In this document: piece by piece, positions 17,326 to 25,391 of the stretch | How the letters are laid out: each line of letters begins with the position of its first letter | Numbering within the stretch: position 1 is the stretch's first letter | Origin: Kribbella steppae | Lineage (GTDB): Bacteria; Actinomycetota; Actinomycetes; Propionibacteriales; Kribbellaceae | Reading direction: 5' to 3' | DNA: 64,000 bases | Assembly: GCF_004342025.1 (NCBI RefSeq) | Contig: NZ_SLWN01000004.1 | Location: 536,357-600,356, forward strand | Notes under the pieces: model-generated | Told to the model about the DNA's origin: nothing | Database searches by the model: none | Seen by the model: the letters and a program-made list of their open reading frames with translations, nothing else | Translations under genes and position numbers: made by a program

Positions 17326-17896
17326 AGTTGCTGACACGAGTACTTGTCTTACAAGTCGCAGGATTACTTGTCTTACAAGTGTCCGGGTGTGGCGAGCCGT
17401 CGGTGAGCAGCCCGACCACCACCGGTTCGACTAACCGCGGTCCGAGTACCAGCGGTTCGACAACCGGTGGCGCGCGACTACCGGCGGTCCGACGAGCGGC
17501 GCGACTAGCGCCGGTCCGACAAGCGGCGGTCCGACTGCCAGTGGTCCGACGAGCGGGCCGGCCGCGACGCCGCCGGGAGGTGTGCTGCCGGCGGCGCAGG
17601 TGTACGTCGACGCGGTTGGTCGCCGCGATCTCGATGGTCTTGTGAACGCGTTCCACACCGACGGCCGGATCGTCGATGTCTCCCGGACGATCACCGGACA
17701 CGACGCGATCCGGGCCTGGGCACGCAATGAGGTCATTGGTGGCACGTTGCAGGTACTGGAGATCGTCGAGCGACGGCCGAACGGTCAGAAACTGCTGGTG
17801 CGGTGGGCGCCGGCTGGGTCGGAGGGATGGCGTGCGCACTACGACTTCACGGTTCGCGGTGACCGGATCAGTGTCGCGGAGCTGCAGTACGCCTGA
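17322..17896 (+). pseudogene. SnoaL-like lipoprotein gene split by a frameshift
   Basis: ATG 17322 overlaps the preceding stop and opens a lipoprotein signal (hydrophobic core, lipobox VSGC near residue 23) and a Ser/Thr/Gly-rich linker. In the next part of the linker the proper reading moves to another frame, which continues as GPTSGGPTASGP and then a SnoaL-like/DUF4440 domain (VYVDAVGRRDLDGLVNAFH) to TGA 17894-17896. The shift falls in GCGCGCG at about 17467-17473; removing one GC pair would restore a single frame of about 190 codons. This is a recent pseudogene, a slippage-prone phase-variable site or a sequencing error. The signal peptide contains three TTA codons. Confidence 0.7.
17342..17380. 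repeat. Two copies of the palindrome ACTTGTCTTACAAGT
   Basis: Identical 15-mers at 17342-17356 and 17366-17380, 24 nt apart, so in phase inside the signal-peptide codons. Each is an inverted repeat (ACTTGT, 3 nt, ACAAGT) and contains the dispersed 11-mer TTGTCTTACAA. They bring TTA and other rare codons into a GC-rich genome. Confidence 0.7.
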
Positions 17897-17900
17897 GGAA

Positions 17901-18272
17901 CTACCGGGCGGCGATCGCCTCGATCTCTAGCAGCCACGCCTCGTCGTAGATGCCCGTGATGATGACTGTCAGCGCTGGAGCGTGGTCGCCGAGGACCTCG
18001 CGCCGGATGGCTGAGTTCTGGGCGCGATATGCGCGGTCCGACAGGAATGTCGTCACCTTGACCAGGTCGGAGAGGTCCATCCCGTGATGAGCCAGGGCTG
18101 CGGCCACGTTGGCCCACACCTGACGGCACTGCTCGGCAAAGCCCTGTGCGAGGGTGCCGTCCGGAGCCACCGGGATCTGCCCGGACACGTAGACCGTGCG
18201 AGCCGGTGCGGCGATCTCGTACGAGTGCCGGTAGCCGCCACCATCGGGAACGATCGGACCAGGAGTAATCAC
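17901..18272 (-). CDS. RidA/YjgF family protein
   Basis: 123 residues from GTG 18272. The order is that of RidA: TVYVSGQIPVAPDGTL near residue 25, QCRQVWANVAAALAHHG and DLVKVTTFLSDR in the middle, and a C-terminal EIEAIAAR. RidA proteins hydrolyse reactive enamine/imine intermediates such as 2-aminoacrylate, though several subgroups lack the catalytic Arg. In the position where RidA proper has RxxE, this protein has AVRT-type variation that I cannot align with certainty, so it may belong to a Rid subfamily acting in catabolism. Confidence 0.8.
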   Translation of the reverse strand: MITPGPIVPDGGGYRHSYEIAAPARTVYVSGQIPVAPDGTLAQGFAEQCRQVWANVAAALAHHGMDLSDLVKVTTFLSDRAYRAQNSAIRREVLGDHAPALTVIITGIYDEAWLLEIEAIAAR

Positions 18273-18297
18273 GCCCAGATCGTGTCAGCGCCACAGG

Positions 18298-18680
18298 TCA
18301 CAGCGGCTCGGTGCGCCGGTCAGCGCGGGCGGTATGACAGACGGCGTTCAGCTCGGGCAGCCCGCCGGGTGGCTCGGGCGGTACGACAGACGGCAGACGG
18401 ATCGGGCGGTACGACTGGCCCTCGCCGATGCGCGGGCGGCTCGCGCGGTGCGACGTACAGCGGGCGACTCGGGGTGGTGCGGCGTACAGCGAACGGCTCG
18501 GGCGGTGCGGCGCAGGTCGGGCGACTGGGGCACTACGGCGGGCGGCTCGGGTGGTGCGGCAGACGGCGGGCGCTCGGGCGTTGCGACGTAAAGCGGGCGA
18601 CTCGGGCGGTGCGACGCACACCGGGCCTCGTGCGGTGCGACGCACCTCGAGCGGTTCGCGTGGGCCCGGCGTGGTGGGGC
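18298..18680. repeat. Degenerate GC-rich tandem repeat, unit about 25-28 bp
   Basis: About twelve diverged copies of a unit like GCTCGGGCGGTGCGACG followed by a CAGCGGGCG-type tail fill the whole space between RidA and the LysR gene. Open frames across it are arginine-rich and lack gene-like codon choice, so no gene is called here. Confidence 0.7.
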
Positions 18681-18692
18681 GTGGGCGTCGGG

Positions 18693-19580
18693 TCAGGGGT
18701 GGACTGCGGTGGTGGGGAGCATGCCTATTAGGGCGTCCGCTGCTAGGGACGCCGCAGGGCTGGTGGGGACGGCGACCGAGACCTGCCAGTCGGCGGCGGC
18801 GCCCGGGGTGAGGGGGACGGTGATGTGGTCGCCTCGTTTGGCGGCTATGCGTTCGGGGACGAGGGCTACGCCGAGGTTGTGGGCGACCAAGGCGAGGAGG
18901 GTGTGTACGTCGTTGACCTCGATGGTGACCGGGTGGGCGACGCCGGCGGAGGCGAAGGCTCGGTCGGAGATGGCTCGGGCGCCCCAGGTGGGGTCGAAGT
19001 CGACAAAGGACTCGCCTGCCAGGTCGTCGAGGGAGACCGAGATCGCGGAGGCGAGGCGGTGGTCGGGGGCGCAGACGAGGACCATCGACTCCTTGGAGAG
19101 AGGGCGGAGGTCGAGGCCGTCGATCGGGTCGCCGGCGGTGGCTACGAAGGCGACGTCGAGGCGGCCGGAGGCGAGTTCGTCGAGCATCGGGGTGGAGCCG
19201 CCCTGGCGTACTTCGATCTCCACACCGGGGTAGGCGGAGCGGAACTTGGCGAGCAGCGCCGGTACGTCGACCACGCCGAGACACTGCTCGAGTCCGACGG
19301 TGAGGTGACCGCGGAGGAGTCCCTGGACCGCGGCGACCGCGTCCTTGGCGGCTTCGGCGGCGGCGAGGGCACGGCGTCCCTCGCACAGCAGCGCGCGACC
19401 CGCCTCGGTCAGCTCGACGCTCCGGGTGTTGCGGACGAAGAGGGACGCGCGCAGCTCACGTTCGAGCGCGCGGATCGAGGCGGACAGGCCCGACTGCGAG
19501 ATCGACATCGCCTCGGCGGCCCGAGTGAAGTGCTTCTGCTCGGCCACCGCCACGAAGTGCTCCAAATGCCTCAGCTCCAT
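18693..19580 (-). CDS. LysR-family transcriptional regulator
   Basis: 295 residues starting MELRHLEHFVAVAEQKHF, with the recognition region MSISQSGLSASIRALERELR, then a substrate-binding domain. It resembles LysR proteins that regulate aromatic or dehydrogenase genes, but no target is adjacent: a methyltransferase lies upstream on the same strand and a repeat tract lies downstream. A TACAGT element 8 nt before the ATG could give a leaderless transcript. Confidence 0.9.
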   Translation of the reverse strand: MELRHLEHFVAVAEQKHFTRAAEAMSISQSGLSASIRALERELRASLFVRNTRSVELTEAGRALLCEGRRALAAAEAAKDAVAAVQGLLRGHLTVGLEQCLGVVDVPALLAKFRSAYPGVEIEVRQGGSTPMLDELASGRLDVAFVATAGDPIDGLDLRPLSKESMVLVCAPDHRLASAISVSLDDLAGESFVDFDPTWGARAISDRAFASAGVAHPVTIEVNDVHTLLALVAHNLGVALVPERIAAKRGDHITVPLTPGAAADWQVSVAVPTSPAASLAADALIGMLPTTAVHP

Positions 19581-19647
19581 GACTAAGAACTGTAGTCAAT
19601 CGAAGCAAAAGGATTCTCCTGTCCCGCATGTTGACGTTCCGGCCCCG

Positions 19648-20322
19648 TTATGCGGACGCGGTGGCGACCAGGATCATCTGGTTGGTTGTCACGCGGGCCG
19701 TGGCATCCCATCCCCGCCGCCGGAGGTCGGCCTCCAGCTCAGGACCGGTCCAGTAGCGCTTGGAGATAGTGAAGGTCCGACCGTCATTGAGCTCACGGCG
19801 TTGCGGACGGCCGCCGGTCGGCGGCGCTGAGTCGGGCGGGTACGGGCTGCTGTCGACGAGGAATACACGGCCGCCAGGGCGCAGCGCCGTACGCACGTTG
19901 GACCAGAACGCGTCCAACCGATTGTCAGGCACGTGCGACAGCCAGTACGTGAAAACCGCCACGTCATAGCTCGCGGCAGGCGGCTGCCACTCGAAGACGT
20001 CGGCCACGACGTGGTCGACCGGCGCCCCGCCGAGACGCTCCCGATTGAGCTCGATCACCTCAGGTGAGGCGTCCACTGCGGTCACATGGTCGGCGTACCC
20101 GACCAGGTGCTGGGTCCACAGCCCGGTGCCGCACGCCAGCTCCAACACCCATCCGGTCGGAGCGAACGATCGCAACGCGGCCTCGGCCTCCGCCACGTCC
20201 TCGAACCAGGCCCGTTCGAGATCGGACGGCAACGCATACCGACCGCGTCGCAGCCACCACTCGTCGTACTCCCCTGCCCTGGCCTGGTAGTAGGCGATCT
20301 GCTCCGCCAGAAACTCATCCAT
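19648..20322 (-). CDS. Class I SAM-dependent methyltransferase
   Basis: 224 residues from ATG 20322; the much longer frame is a shadow across the divergent gene. Motif I VLELACGTGLWTQHL near residue 68, motif II TAVDASPEVIEL and motif III VADVFEW identify a Rossmann-fold methyltransferase of the Methyltransf_25/11 group. The N-terminus (AEQIAYYQARAGEYDEWWLRR) is common to small-molecule or tRNA-like O/N-methyltransferases of actinobacteria. Substrate unknown. It is divergent from the next gene across 46 bp; a TATCGT -10 lies 8 nt before the start. Confidence 0.85.
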   Translation of the reverse strand: MDEFLAEQIAYYQARAGEYDEWWLRRGRYALPSDLERAWFEDVAEAEAALRSFAPTGWVLELACGTGLWTQHLVGYADHVTAVDASPEVIELNRERLGGAPVDHVVADVFEWQPPAASYDVAVFTYWLSHVPDNRLDAFWSNVRTALRPGGRVFLVDSSPYPPDSAPPTGGRPQRRELNDGRTFTISKRYWTGPELEADLRRRGWDATARVTTNQMILVATASA

Positions 20323-20355
20323 ACCTCGCCACGATAGGCAGCACGCGGGCAACGG

Positions 20356-20361
20356 TAAGGT
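20356..20361 (+). promoter_or_regulatory. -10 box TAAGGT, leaderless promoter
   Basis: TAAGGT ends exactly 7 nt before ATG 20369. That spacing places transcription at the A of the start codon, and it decides the start over GTG 20360. Confidence 0.55.
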
Positions 20362-20368
20362 GTCGGAC

Positions 20369-20785
20369 ATGGCGGATGAGGAATTTCGGGTTGAGGTCGA
20401 GCTCGGGAACGACGAGCACCGGATGTCGTTCTGGGAGCGGTTGCGGGCGCTGGATCTGGACGACGACGCGCGGAAGCGGCTCGGCAGCCAGGTGACGGTG
20501 ACCCGGGACGGGAACCGGATGTTGCTGTACACGCACACCCTCGCCGACGCCCAGGAGGCGGAGCGGACCGTCAAGGAGCTCGTTGCCGACGACAACCTCA
20601 GCGCCGAGTACACGGTGACGCGGTGGAATCCGGCCGAGCAGGACTGGACGGATCCGAACGTACCGGTCGGCGAGCACGACGCGGCCAGCGACGCCGCGAA
20701 GAACGCCGGCATGGAGGTGCCGGATCAGCGGTACGTCGTGATGCAGGCGTACAAGCCGGAGTTCCTGCGCGACCTCGGACTGTAG
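20369..20785 (+). CDS. Hypothetical acidic protein
   Basis: 138 residues from ATG 20369 (leaderless promoter spacing; GTG 20360 is the alternative). The protein is soluble and acidic, with an alternating helix/strand pattern: MSFWERLRALDLDDDARKRL, then a beta region with VTVTRDGNRMLLYTHTLADA. Residues 35-75 look like a two-strand, one-helix ferredoxin-type unit. I do not recognise the family, although similar uncharacterised proteins are common in actinobacteria. The stop codon begins a tandem 21-bp duplication. Confidence 0.7.
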   Translation: MADEEFRVEVELGNDEHRMSFWERLRALDLDDDARKRLGSQVTVTRDGNRMLLYTHTLADAQEAERTVKELVADDNLSAEYTVTRWNPAEQDWTDPNVPVGEHDAASDAAKNAGMEVPDQRYVVMQAYKPEFLRDLGL

Positions 20786-20822
20786 GTCGCGGTGCTCGTC
20801 CTATAGGTCGCGCTGCTCGTCG
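20783..20822. repeat. Tandem duplication at a stop codon, period 21 bp
   Basis: TAGGTCGCGGTGCTCGTCC at 20783 is followed 21 bp later by TAGGTCGCGCTGCTCGTCG; a third partial copy (CAGGTCGTGG) follows. The first unit begins with the stop codon of the preceding gene. Confidence 0.75.
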
Positions 20823-20854
20823 CAGGTCGTGGCCGTAGAACCTTCAGGGGATCC

Positions 20855-21739
20855 ATGAACCAGCTGCCGCGGGCCCGCACGCTCATTTTCGACACCGACA
20901 TCGGTTCGGACGTCGACGACGCCATGGCGCTCGCCCAGATCCTCGGAACACCAGGTTTGAGCCTGCACTCGGTGACCACCGTGTACGGCGACACGCTCCT
21001 GCGAGCCCGGATCGCGCGCCGGTACGGCGTACTCGCGGACCACGACATCGCCGTACATCCCGGACAAAGCGCGCCGCTGTCCGGACGCGACGTGTGGTGG
21101 CCGGGTCACGAGGGCAGCCTGCACGAGGGGTTGGACCGCGAATCCGTCGCAGAGCTGCCCGCGGTCGACCACTTGATCGCCACCCTGCGGGCGCAGCCGG
21201 GCGAGATCGACGTCATCGCCGTCGGCCCGCTGACCAACATCGCCGAGGCACTCCGCCGGGAGCCGCACGTGGCGACCTGGATCCGCCACCTGTGGATCAT
21301 GGGCGGGTTGTTCCCACCCGGCGAGAAGCCCGAGCACAACTTCAAGAGTGACGCTGTCGCCGCCCGCGCCGTGCTGTCAGCCGGGATCCCGACCACAGTG
21401 ACCGGACTCGACGTGACGCAACAGGTCAACATCGACCAGACCGGGCTCGGGCTGATCGGAGCAGCGGGAGCACTCGGCGCGGCGCTGCAGGCAGACATCC
21501 GGCAGTGGTGGGAGTTCTGGCAGCAGGAATGGAACGTGCCGCACGATCCCGTCGCGGTGCTCACCCTCTCCCGGCCCGACCTGTTCACGTTCTCCGAACC
21601 TGGCATCGTCGACATCGCCGACGACGGCACGAGCACCTTCACCCCCGACGGTGCCGGCACGATGCGCCTCGCAGTCACCGTGGAAGGATCGCGCGCCGCG
21701 GCAGCCATCATCGAGGCGATCCAACGAGCCCGAACATAG
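20855..21739 (+). CDS. Nucleoside hydrolase (IUNH family)
   Basis: 294 residues. The calcium-binding N-terminal signature IFDTDIGSDVDDAMALAQIL is complete, and the family features VDHLIATLR, VIAVGPLTNIAEALR and IMGGLF follow, with the second metal Asp region HDPVAVLTLSRP near residue 225. These enzymes cleave the N-glycosidic bond of ribonucleosides to base and ribose. The gene appears single, 69 bp after the hypothetical gene in the same direction. Specificity for pyrimidine or purine nucleosides cannot be told. Confidence 0.92.
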   Translation: MNQLPRARTLIFDTDIGSDVDDAMALAQILGTPGLSLHSVTTVYGDTLLRARIARRYGVLADHDIAVHPGQSAPLSGRDVWWPGHEGSLHEGLDRESVAELPAVDHLIATLRAQPGEIDVIAVGPLTNIAEALRREPHVATWIRHLWIMGGLFPPGEKPEHNFKSDAVAARAVLSAGIPTTVTGLDVTQQVNIDQTGLGLIGAAGALGAALQADIRQWWEFWQQEWNVPHDPVAVLTLSRPDLFTFSEPGIVDIADDGTSTFTPDGAGTMRLAVTVEGSRAAAAIIEAIQRART

Positions 21740-21853
21740 CGCGAGTCCTGCGGCTGCTGATCGGAGTTCGGTGCCTTGCGCATCGAACTGCGGCCTGTGA
21801 ATGAAGAGGGTCCGGGCCGCGGAGTCACGTGCGGAAAATGCCGGAACGGGTAC

Positions 21854-21864
21854 TTGTCCAACAA
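21854..21864. repeat. TTGTCTNNCAA-like site, one mismatch (TTGTCCAACAA)
   Basis: Extends to ACTTGTCCAACAAGG at 21852-21866. It lies in the non-coding space before the L,D-transpeptidase gene, so here it could act as an operator. Confidence 0.4.
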
Positions 21865-22025
21865 GGTTGCGGGACGACCCGGGACCCGTGGTCGACAACG
21901 GTTCGGTGACGGGCGCGGGCGACGGCACGTCTGGGGAACCCTCGGAGCACTAGTCTCGGCGTTTCGTTGCAGGCTCGAGCAGCGCGGTTCTGCGACTCTG
22001 ACAATGCTGAGGGAGAGGGGAAATC

Positions 22026-22808
22026 GTGTCTCGTCGACGTGGTCTCGTTGCCGGTTCGGTCGTACTGTCGTTCGTTCTCGTCGGCTGTTCCGACGTGGCC
22101 GCCAGTGAGTCCAGTCCATCTGACACGCCATCCTCTGCTTCCAGTACGCCGACCTCTGCCACTCCATCGAGTACGCCGAGCGCGACGCCGACCCCCGCGC
22201 CGACGACCAAGCCGAAGCCCAAGGTGAAGCAGAAGCCGCAGTACTACGCGCTCCGGGTCGAGCGGCAACTCGACAAGCTCGGGTACCCGGTCGGCGACGT
22301 CGACGGCGACATCACCGCGCGGGCCAAGCAGGCCCTGTGTGCGTGGCGCGAGACCAACGGCATGCCGGTCAGCCGCAAGGGCCTCACCCTCAACGACGCG
22401 TACTCGGTGCTCAACGCAACCAAGCGCCCGACCCCGACGCGTGAGCCCGGGATCTACGTCAACAAGACCTGCCAGGTGGCGTACCAAATCGTCGGCAAGG
22501 CCTACAAGCGGATCGTCTGGGTCTCGACCGGTGCCCCCGGCTACGAAACCCCGAACCGCACCGGCAAGGTCTGGCGCAAGTGGGCCGGCGCGCACGAGAG
22601 CAGCCTCTACCCGGAGGCCTACATGTACGACTCGCTCTACTTCCTTCGCGACCGTCCCGGCATCGCCCTGCACGGCTCCCGCGTCAACTCCCTGGTCAAG
22701 TCCTACCCCGCCAGCCACCGCTGCGTCCGCGTCACCCGTCCCGAAATCAACCAGATCTTCAAAGAAACCTCCATCGGCACCAAGGTCCAGGTCTACGGCG
22801 ACTACTGA
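22026..22808 (+). CDS. L,D-transpeptidase lipoprotein with peptidoglycan-binding domain
   Basis: 260 residues from GTG 22026. A lipoprotein signal ends at VLVGC (Cys about residue 21), followed by a Ser/Thr/Pro linker and a Lys-Pro segment. Residues about 75-125 look like a PG_binding_1 repeat (LDKLGYPVGDVDGDITARAK). The C-terminal YkuD domain has the catalytic pattern ALHGSRVNSLV then SHRCVRV with the active Cys. The enzyme should form 3-3 peptidoglycan crosslinks or attach proteins outside the membrane. The preceding 286-bp gap holds a palindromic TTGTCCAACAA but no gene. Confidence 0.92.
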   Translation: MSRRRGLVAGSVVLSFVLVGCSDVAASESSPSDTPSSASSTPTSATPSSTPSATPTPAPTTKPKPKVKQKPQYYALRVERQLDKLGYPVGDVDGDITARAKQALCAWRETNGMPVSRKGLTLNDAYSVLNATKRPTPTREPGIYVNKTCQVAYQIVGKAYKRIVWVSTGAPGYETPNRTGKVWRKWAGAHESSLYPEAYMYDSLYFLRDRPGIALHGSRVNSLVKSYPASHRCVRVTRPEINQIFKETSIGTKVQVYGDY

Positions 22809-22818
22809 GTGCGGATCT

Positions 22819-22895
22819 CCAGGCCATCACATCTGGGCCGCCGCTGTCCGCGCAGCCGGGCGCTCGGTGGTGAGCCCCCGATTGTGATGGCCTGG
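22819..22895. terminator. Long inverted repeat between convergent genes
   Basis: CCAGGCCATCACA at 22819-22831 pairs exactly with TGTGATGGCCTGG at 22883-22895; the 51-nt loop is GC-rich and can fold further. It separates the transpeptidase stop (22808) from the sigma-like gene stop (22909). Confidence 0.65.
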
Positions 22896-22908
22896 CGGTC
22901 CGCCGACC

Positions 22909-23820
22909 TCAGTCGTGCTTGTCGGCGCGGGTGACGTGGAGGCTGGGTTGGGCCTCGTAGGGGGACTTGGGGAGGGTGGTGAGGAGGTCGGGGAGGTTGA
23001 AGGTTTCGAAAAGGGTCAGGTCGAAGAACGCTATCGCGTGGATGATGCCGGTGGCGGTGAGGGTGAGGACCTGGAGCTGGAAGGCTCGGTGGACGTTGTC
23101 GGCCGGGTCGCGCATGTAGACGGCGAAGCCGGGCTGGCCGTTGGCCTTGATCGGGACCAGGACCTGGTCGCCGGCCTCCTTGGCCGGGCAGTGGGTGGCG
23201 ATGAGCCGACCGATGTTGCGGGCGCCGCGGAACCATGAGGTGAACGGCGGCATCTCCCAGATCGCGTCGTCGGTGAAGAATCCGGTGATCGTCGGTACGT
23301 CGTACAACTCGAACGCGGCGCGATAGCGATCCAGCAGCGCGGCGTCGTCCGCGACGTGGCTCTGGCCCGGGTCGAAGTGCAATCTGGCCTCGTCGAGATC
23401 GGCGGCGCTGACACCGATCGCATCGGTCACCCGAGCAGGCGTCCAGCCCTCGATGTCGGCCAGGATCAGCGCGGCGCGATGCCGGGCGGGCAGGCGCTGG
23501 AGCGCGGCGACGATGTCCAGGCCGATGGGACGACCGTCAGTCAGGTCGTCTGGGATGGGTTCGAGCCACAGGACCTCCGGGCTCTGTTGCAGCCTCCCCT
23601 CGGGGTCGTCGCTCGCCGCCGCCATGCTGGTCGGCAGCGGTCGCCACACGTCCTGGTCCAGACATTGCCGGGTCGCGATCGCGTACAGGTCGTCCGACGA
23701 CTGCAGGCTCAGCGTGGCGACCTGTTGGGCCTCGGTGATGGACCCGAGCATCCGATAGCAGTGCGAAACCAGCCCGCGCCGCACCGCGTGGGCCGATACC
23801 TCGTCAAGACGATCCGCCAT
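22909..23820 (-). CDS. Sigma-factor-like protein with SnoaL domain (ECF41/SigG-like, region 2 reduced)
   Basis: 303 residues from ATG 23820 (GAGG 10 nt upstream). The N-terminus HAVRRGLVSHCYRMLGSITE matches sigma-70 region 2 of SigG/ECF41 proteins, but the following core-binding and -10-recognition helices appear collapsed: the usual DAEDLVQETLLRAW block is replaced by EAQQVATLSLQSSDDLY. Region 4 (LPARHRAALILADIEGWTPA) is present. The C-terminus is a SnoaL-like domain (ELYDVPTITGFFTDDAIWEM). It may be a degenerate or anti-sigma-like regulator rather than a working sigma factor. Confidence 0.75.
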   Translation of the reverse strand: MADRLDEVSAHAVRRGLVSHCYRMLGSITEAQQVATLSLQSSDDLYAIATRQCLDQDVWRPLPTSMAAASDDPEGRLQQSPEVLWLEPIPDDLTDGRPIGLDIVAALQRLPARHRAALILADIEGWTPARVTDAIGVSAADLDEARLHFDPGQSHVADDAALLDRYRAAFELYDVPTITGFFTDDAIWEMPPFTSWFRGARNIGRLIATHCPAKEAGDQVLVPIKANGQPGFAVYMRDPADNVHRAFQLQVLTLTATGIIHAIAFFDLTLFETFNLPDLLTTLPKSPYEAQPSLHVTRADKHD

Positions 23821-24005
23821 GCTCAGCAACCTCGGCCACAAGCTACACCCGCATCGACAGGCTGCCCAGGGACCGCCTCCGCGTCATGCCCGAGCGCCGC
23901 CAGCTGGTTCCTTTGCGGAAGATAGGTGCCGCCGGGCGACGCCTATCGTCCGAAGATCGAGGCCCAGTCATGGCGAGCGCGGATGGCCTCGCAACCGGCC
24001 GGCCG

Positions 24006-25373
24006 TCAGGCGGTCGGCCACTCCCTGCGCTCGGTGTCCAGGTACGCCGCCAACCCGAGCGCGGTCAGGTCCTGGTGATGCGGTACGGCGAGCTGCGCGC
24101 CGATCGGAAGCCCTGACGCCGACCACCCGACGTTCACCGTCGTCGCGGGGTGGGCCGACATGTTGTACGGCACCGTGAACGCGATGTGCTCGAACGGCTT
24201 GGACGGATCGTCCGTCGGATACGCCAGCTCCGCCCGGAAGGCCGTGATCGGGGCGACCGGCGACAGGATCACGTCGTATGACCGGAATACTTCGGTGACC
24301 GCCGCGGCCATCGCACCCATCTGGCTGTAGCCGTGGAAGACGTCGAAGCCGGAGAGGTCGCCTGCGGTGGAGACCCACTGGCGGATCTCGGGAAGCACCT
24401 TCGCGCGGCGGTCCTCGGGCAGTGCCGCGATGTCTGCGGCGGATCGAACCCGCCAGAAGCGGTCCAGGCCGTCGAGCATCTCGCGGGTGATGATCGGCTC
24501 GATCGGCTCGACGATCGCGCCGCCCTTCTCGAGTACGGCGGCCGCCGACGAGACGGCTGCGGTGACCTCGGGATCGACCGGGAGGCCGAGGCCTGAGTCG
24601 AGCAGGAGTGCCACGCGGAGGCCCTGAACGGTCAGTTCCTCGGTGTAGGTGTCATCGATGGTCGGGAGGGACGTGTGGTCGCGCGGGTCGTATCCGGACA
24701 TCACCGACAACGCCAGCGCCGCGTCCGCCGCCGTACGCGCGAGCGGACCGATCGCACGACCCGGGTACGGGTTGCCGACCGCGACCCGGCCGTGGGTGGG
24801 CTTGATGCCGACGACGCCACACCAGCCCGCCGGCAGCCGGATCGAGCCGCCGATGTCGGTGCCGATGTGCAGCGGACCGTACCCAGCCGCCGCGGCTGCC
24901 GCGGCACCCGCACTCGAACCGCCGGGCGTCTTCGACAGATCCCAGGGGTTGCGCGTCAGGTGATGGAACGTTGACACGCCTGACGAGAGCATTCCGTATT
25001 CAGGCATCGTTGTCTTACAAAAGATCACCGCACCGGCCTCGCGTAGCCGGGCCGCGGCCGGTGCGTCCTCGGTTGCTGGGACGAGTTCGGTCGCCGCCGT
25101 GCCTTGTGGCACCGGGGTGCCGCGGGTCGCGATGTTCTCCTTGACCGTCGTCGGTACGCCGTCCAAGCGGCCGGCCGACCCATCACGCCAGCGGCGTTCC
25201 GACTCGCGGGCGGCCGCGCGGGCGCCCTCCGGATCCAGCGCGTACGTCGCACAGATCCGCGGCTCGAGTTCCTCGATCCGGGCGAGTACGTCCTCGATCA
25301 CCTCGACGGGTGAGAGCGAACCGTCGCGGTACTTCGACAACAGTTCGGTCGCGGTCAGGTCGGCGAGGCTCAT
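24006..25373 (-). CDS. Amidase (amidase signature family)
   Basis: 455 residues. The Ser-cisSer-Lys triad is intact: Lys in TTVKENIATRG near residue 78, the first Ser in GGSSAGAAAA near 155, and the nucleophile Ser in GTDIGGSIRLPA near 178. The family includes acetamidases, aryl amidases, glutamyl-tRNA amidotransferase A-like enzymes and allophanate hydrolases; the absence of GatB/C neighbours and the operon context favour a catabolic amidase. It is the last gene of the eight-gene Dpp operon, 18 nt after the SDR. The 23821-24005 gap downstream holds nothing I recognise. Confidence 0.9.
   Translation of the reverse strand: MSLADLTATELLSKYRDGSLSPVEVIEDVLARIEELEPRICATYALDPEGARAAARESERRWRDGSAGRLDGVPTTVKENIATRGTPVPQGTAATELVPATEDAPAAARLREAGAVIFCKTTMPEYGMLSSGVSTFHHLTRNPWDLSKTPGGSSAGAAAAAAAGYGPLHIGTDIGGSIRLPAGWCGVVGIKPTHGRVAVGNPYPGRAIGPLARTAADAALALSVMSGYDPRDHTSLPTIDDTYTEELTVQGLRVALLLDSGLGLPVDPEVTAAVSSAAAVLEKGGAIVEPIEPIITREMLDGLDRFWRVRSAADIAALPEDRRAKVLPEIRQWVSTAGDLSGFDVFHGYSQMGAMAAAVTEVFRSYDVILSPVAPITAFRAELAYPTDDPSKPFEHIAFTVPYNMSAHPATTVNVGWSASGLPIGAQLAVPHHQDLTALGLAAYLDTERREWPTA
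25010..25020. repeat. Dispersed palindromic 11-mer TTGTCTTACAA
   Basis: Exact copy inside the amidase gene, where it encodes Phe-Cys-Lys-Thr-Thr with TTT and TGT codons unusual for this genome. Confidence 0.55.
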
Positions 25374-25391
25374 CCAAGCTCCAAACGAGAG

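Noticed and set aside
18298..19386. 362-codon minus-strand frame
   Set aside because: Low-complexity Arg/Pro translation through the repeat tract and the LysR gene in another frame.
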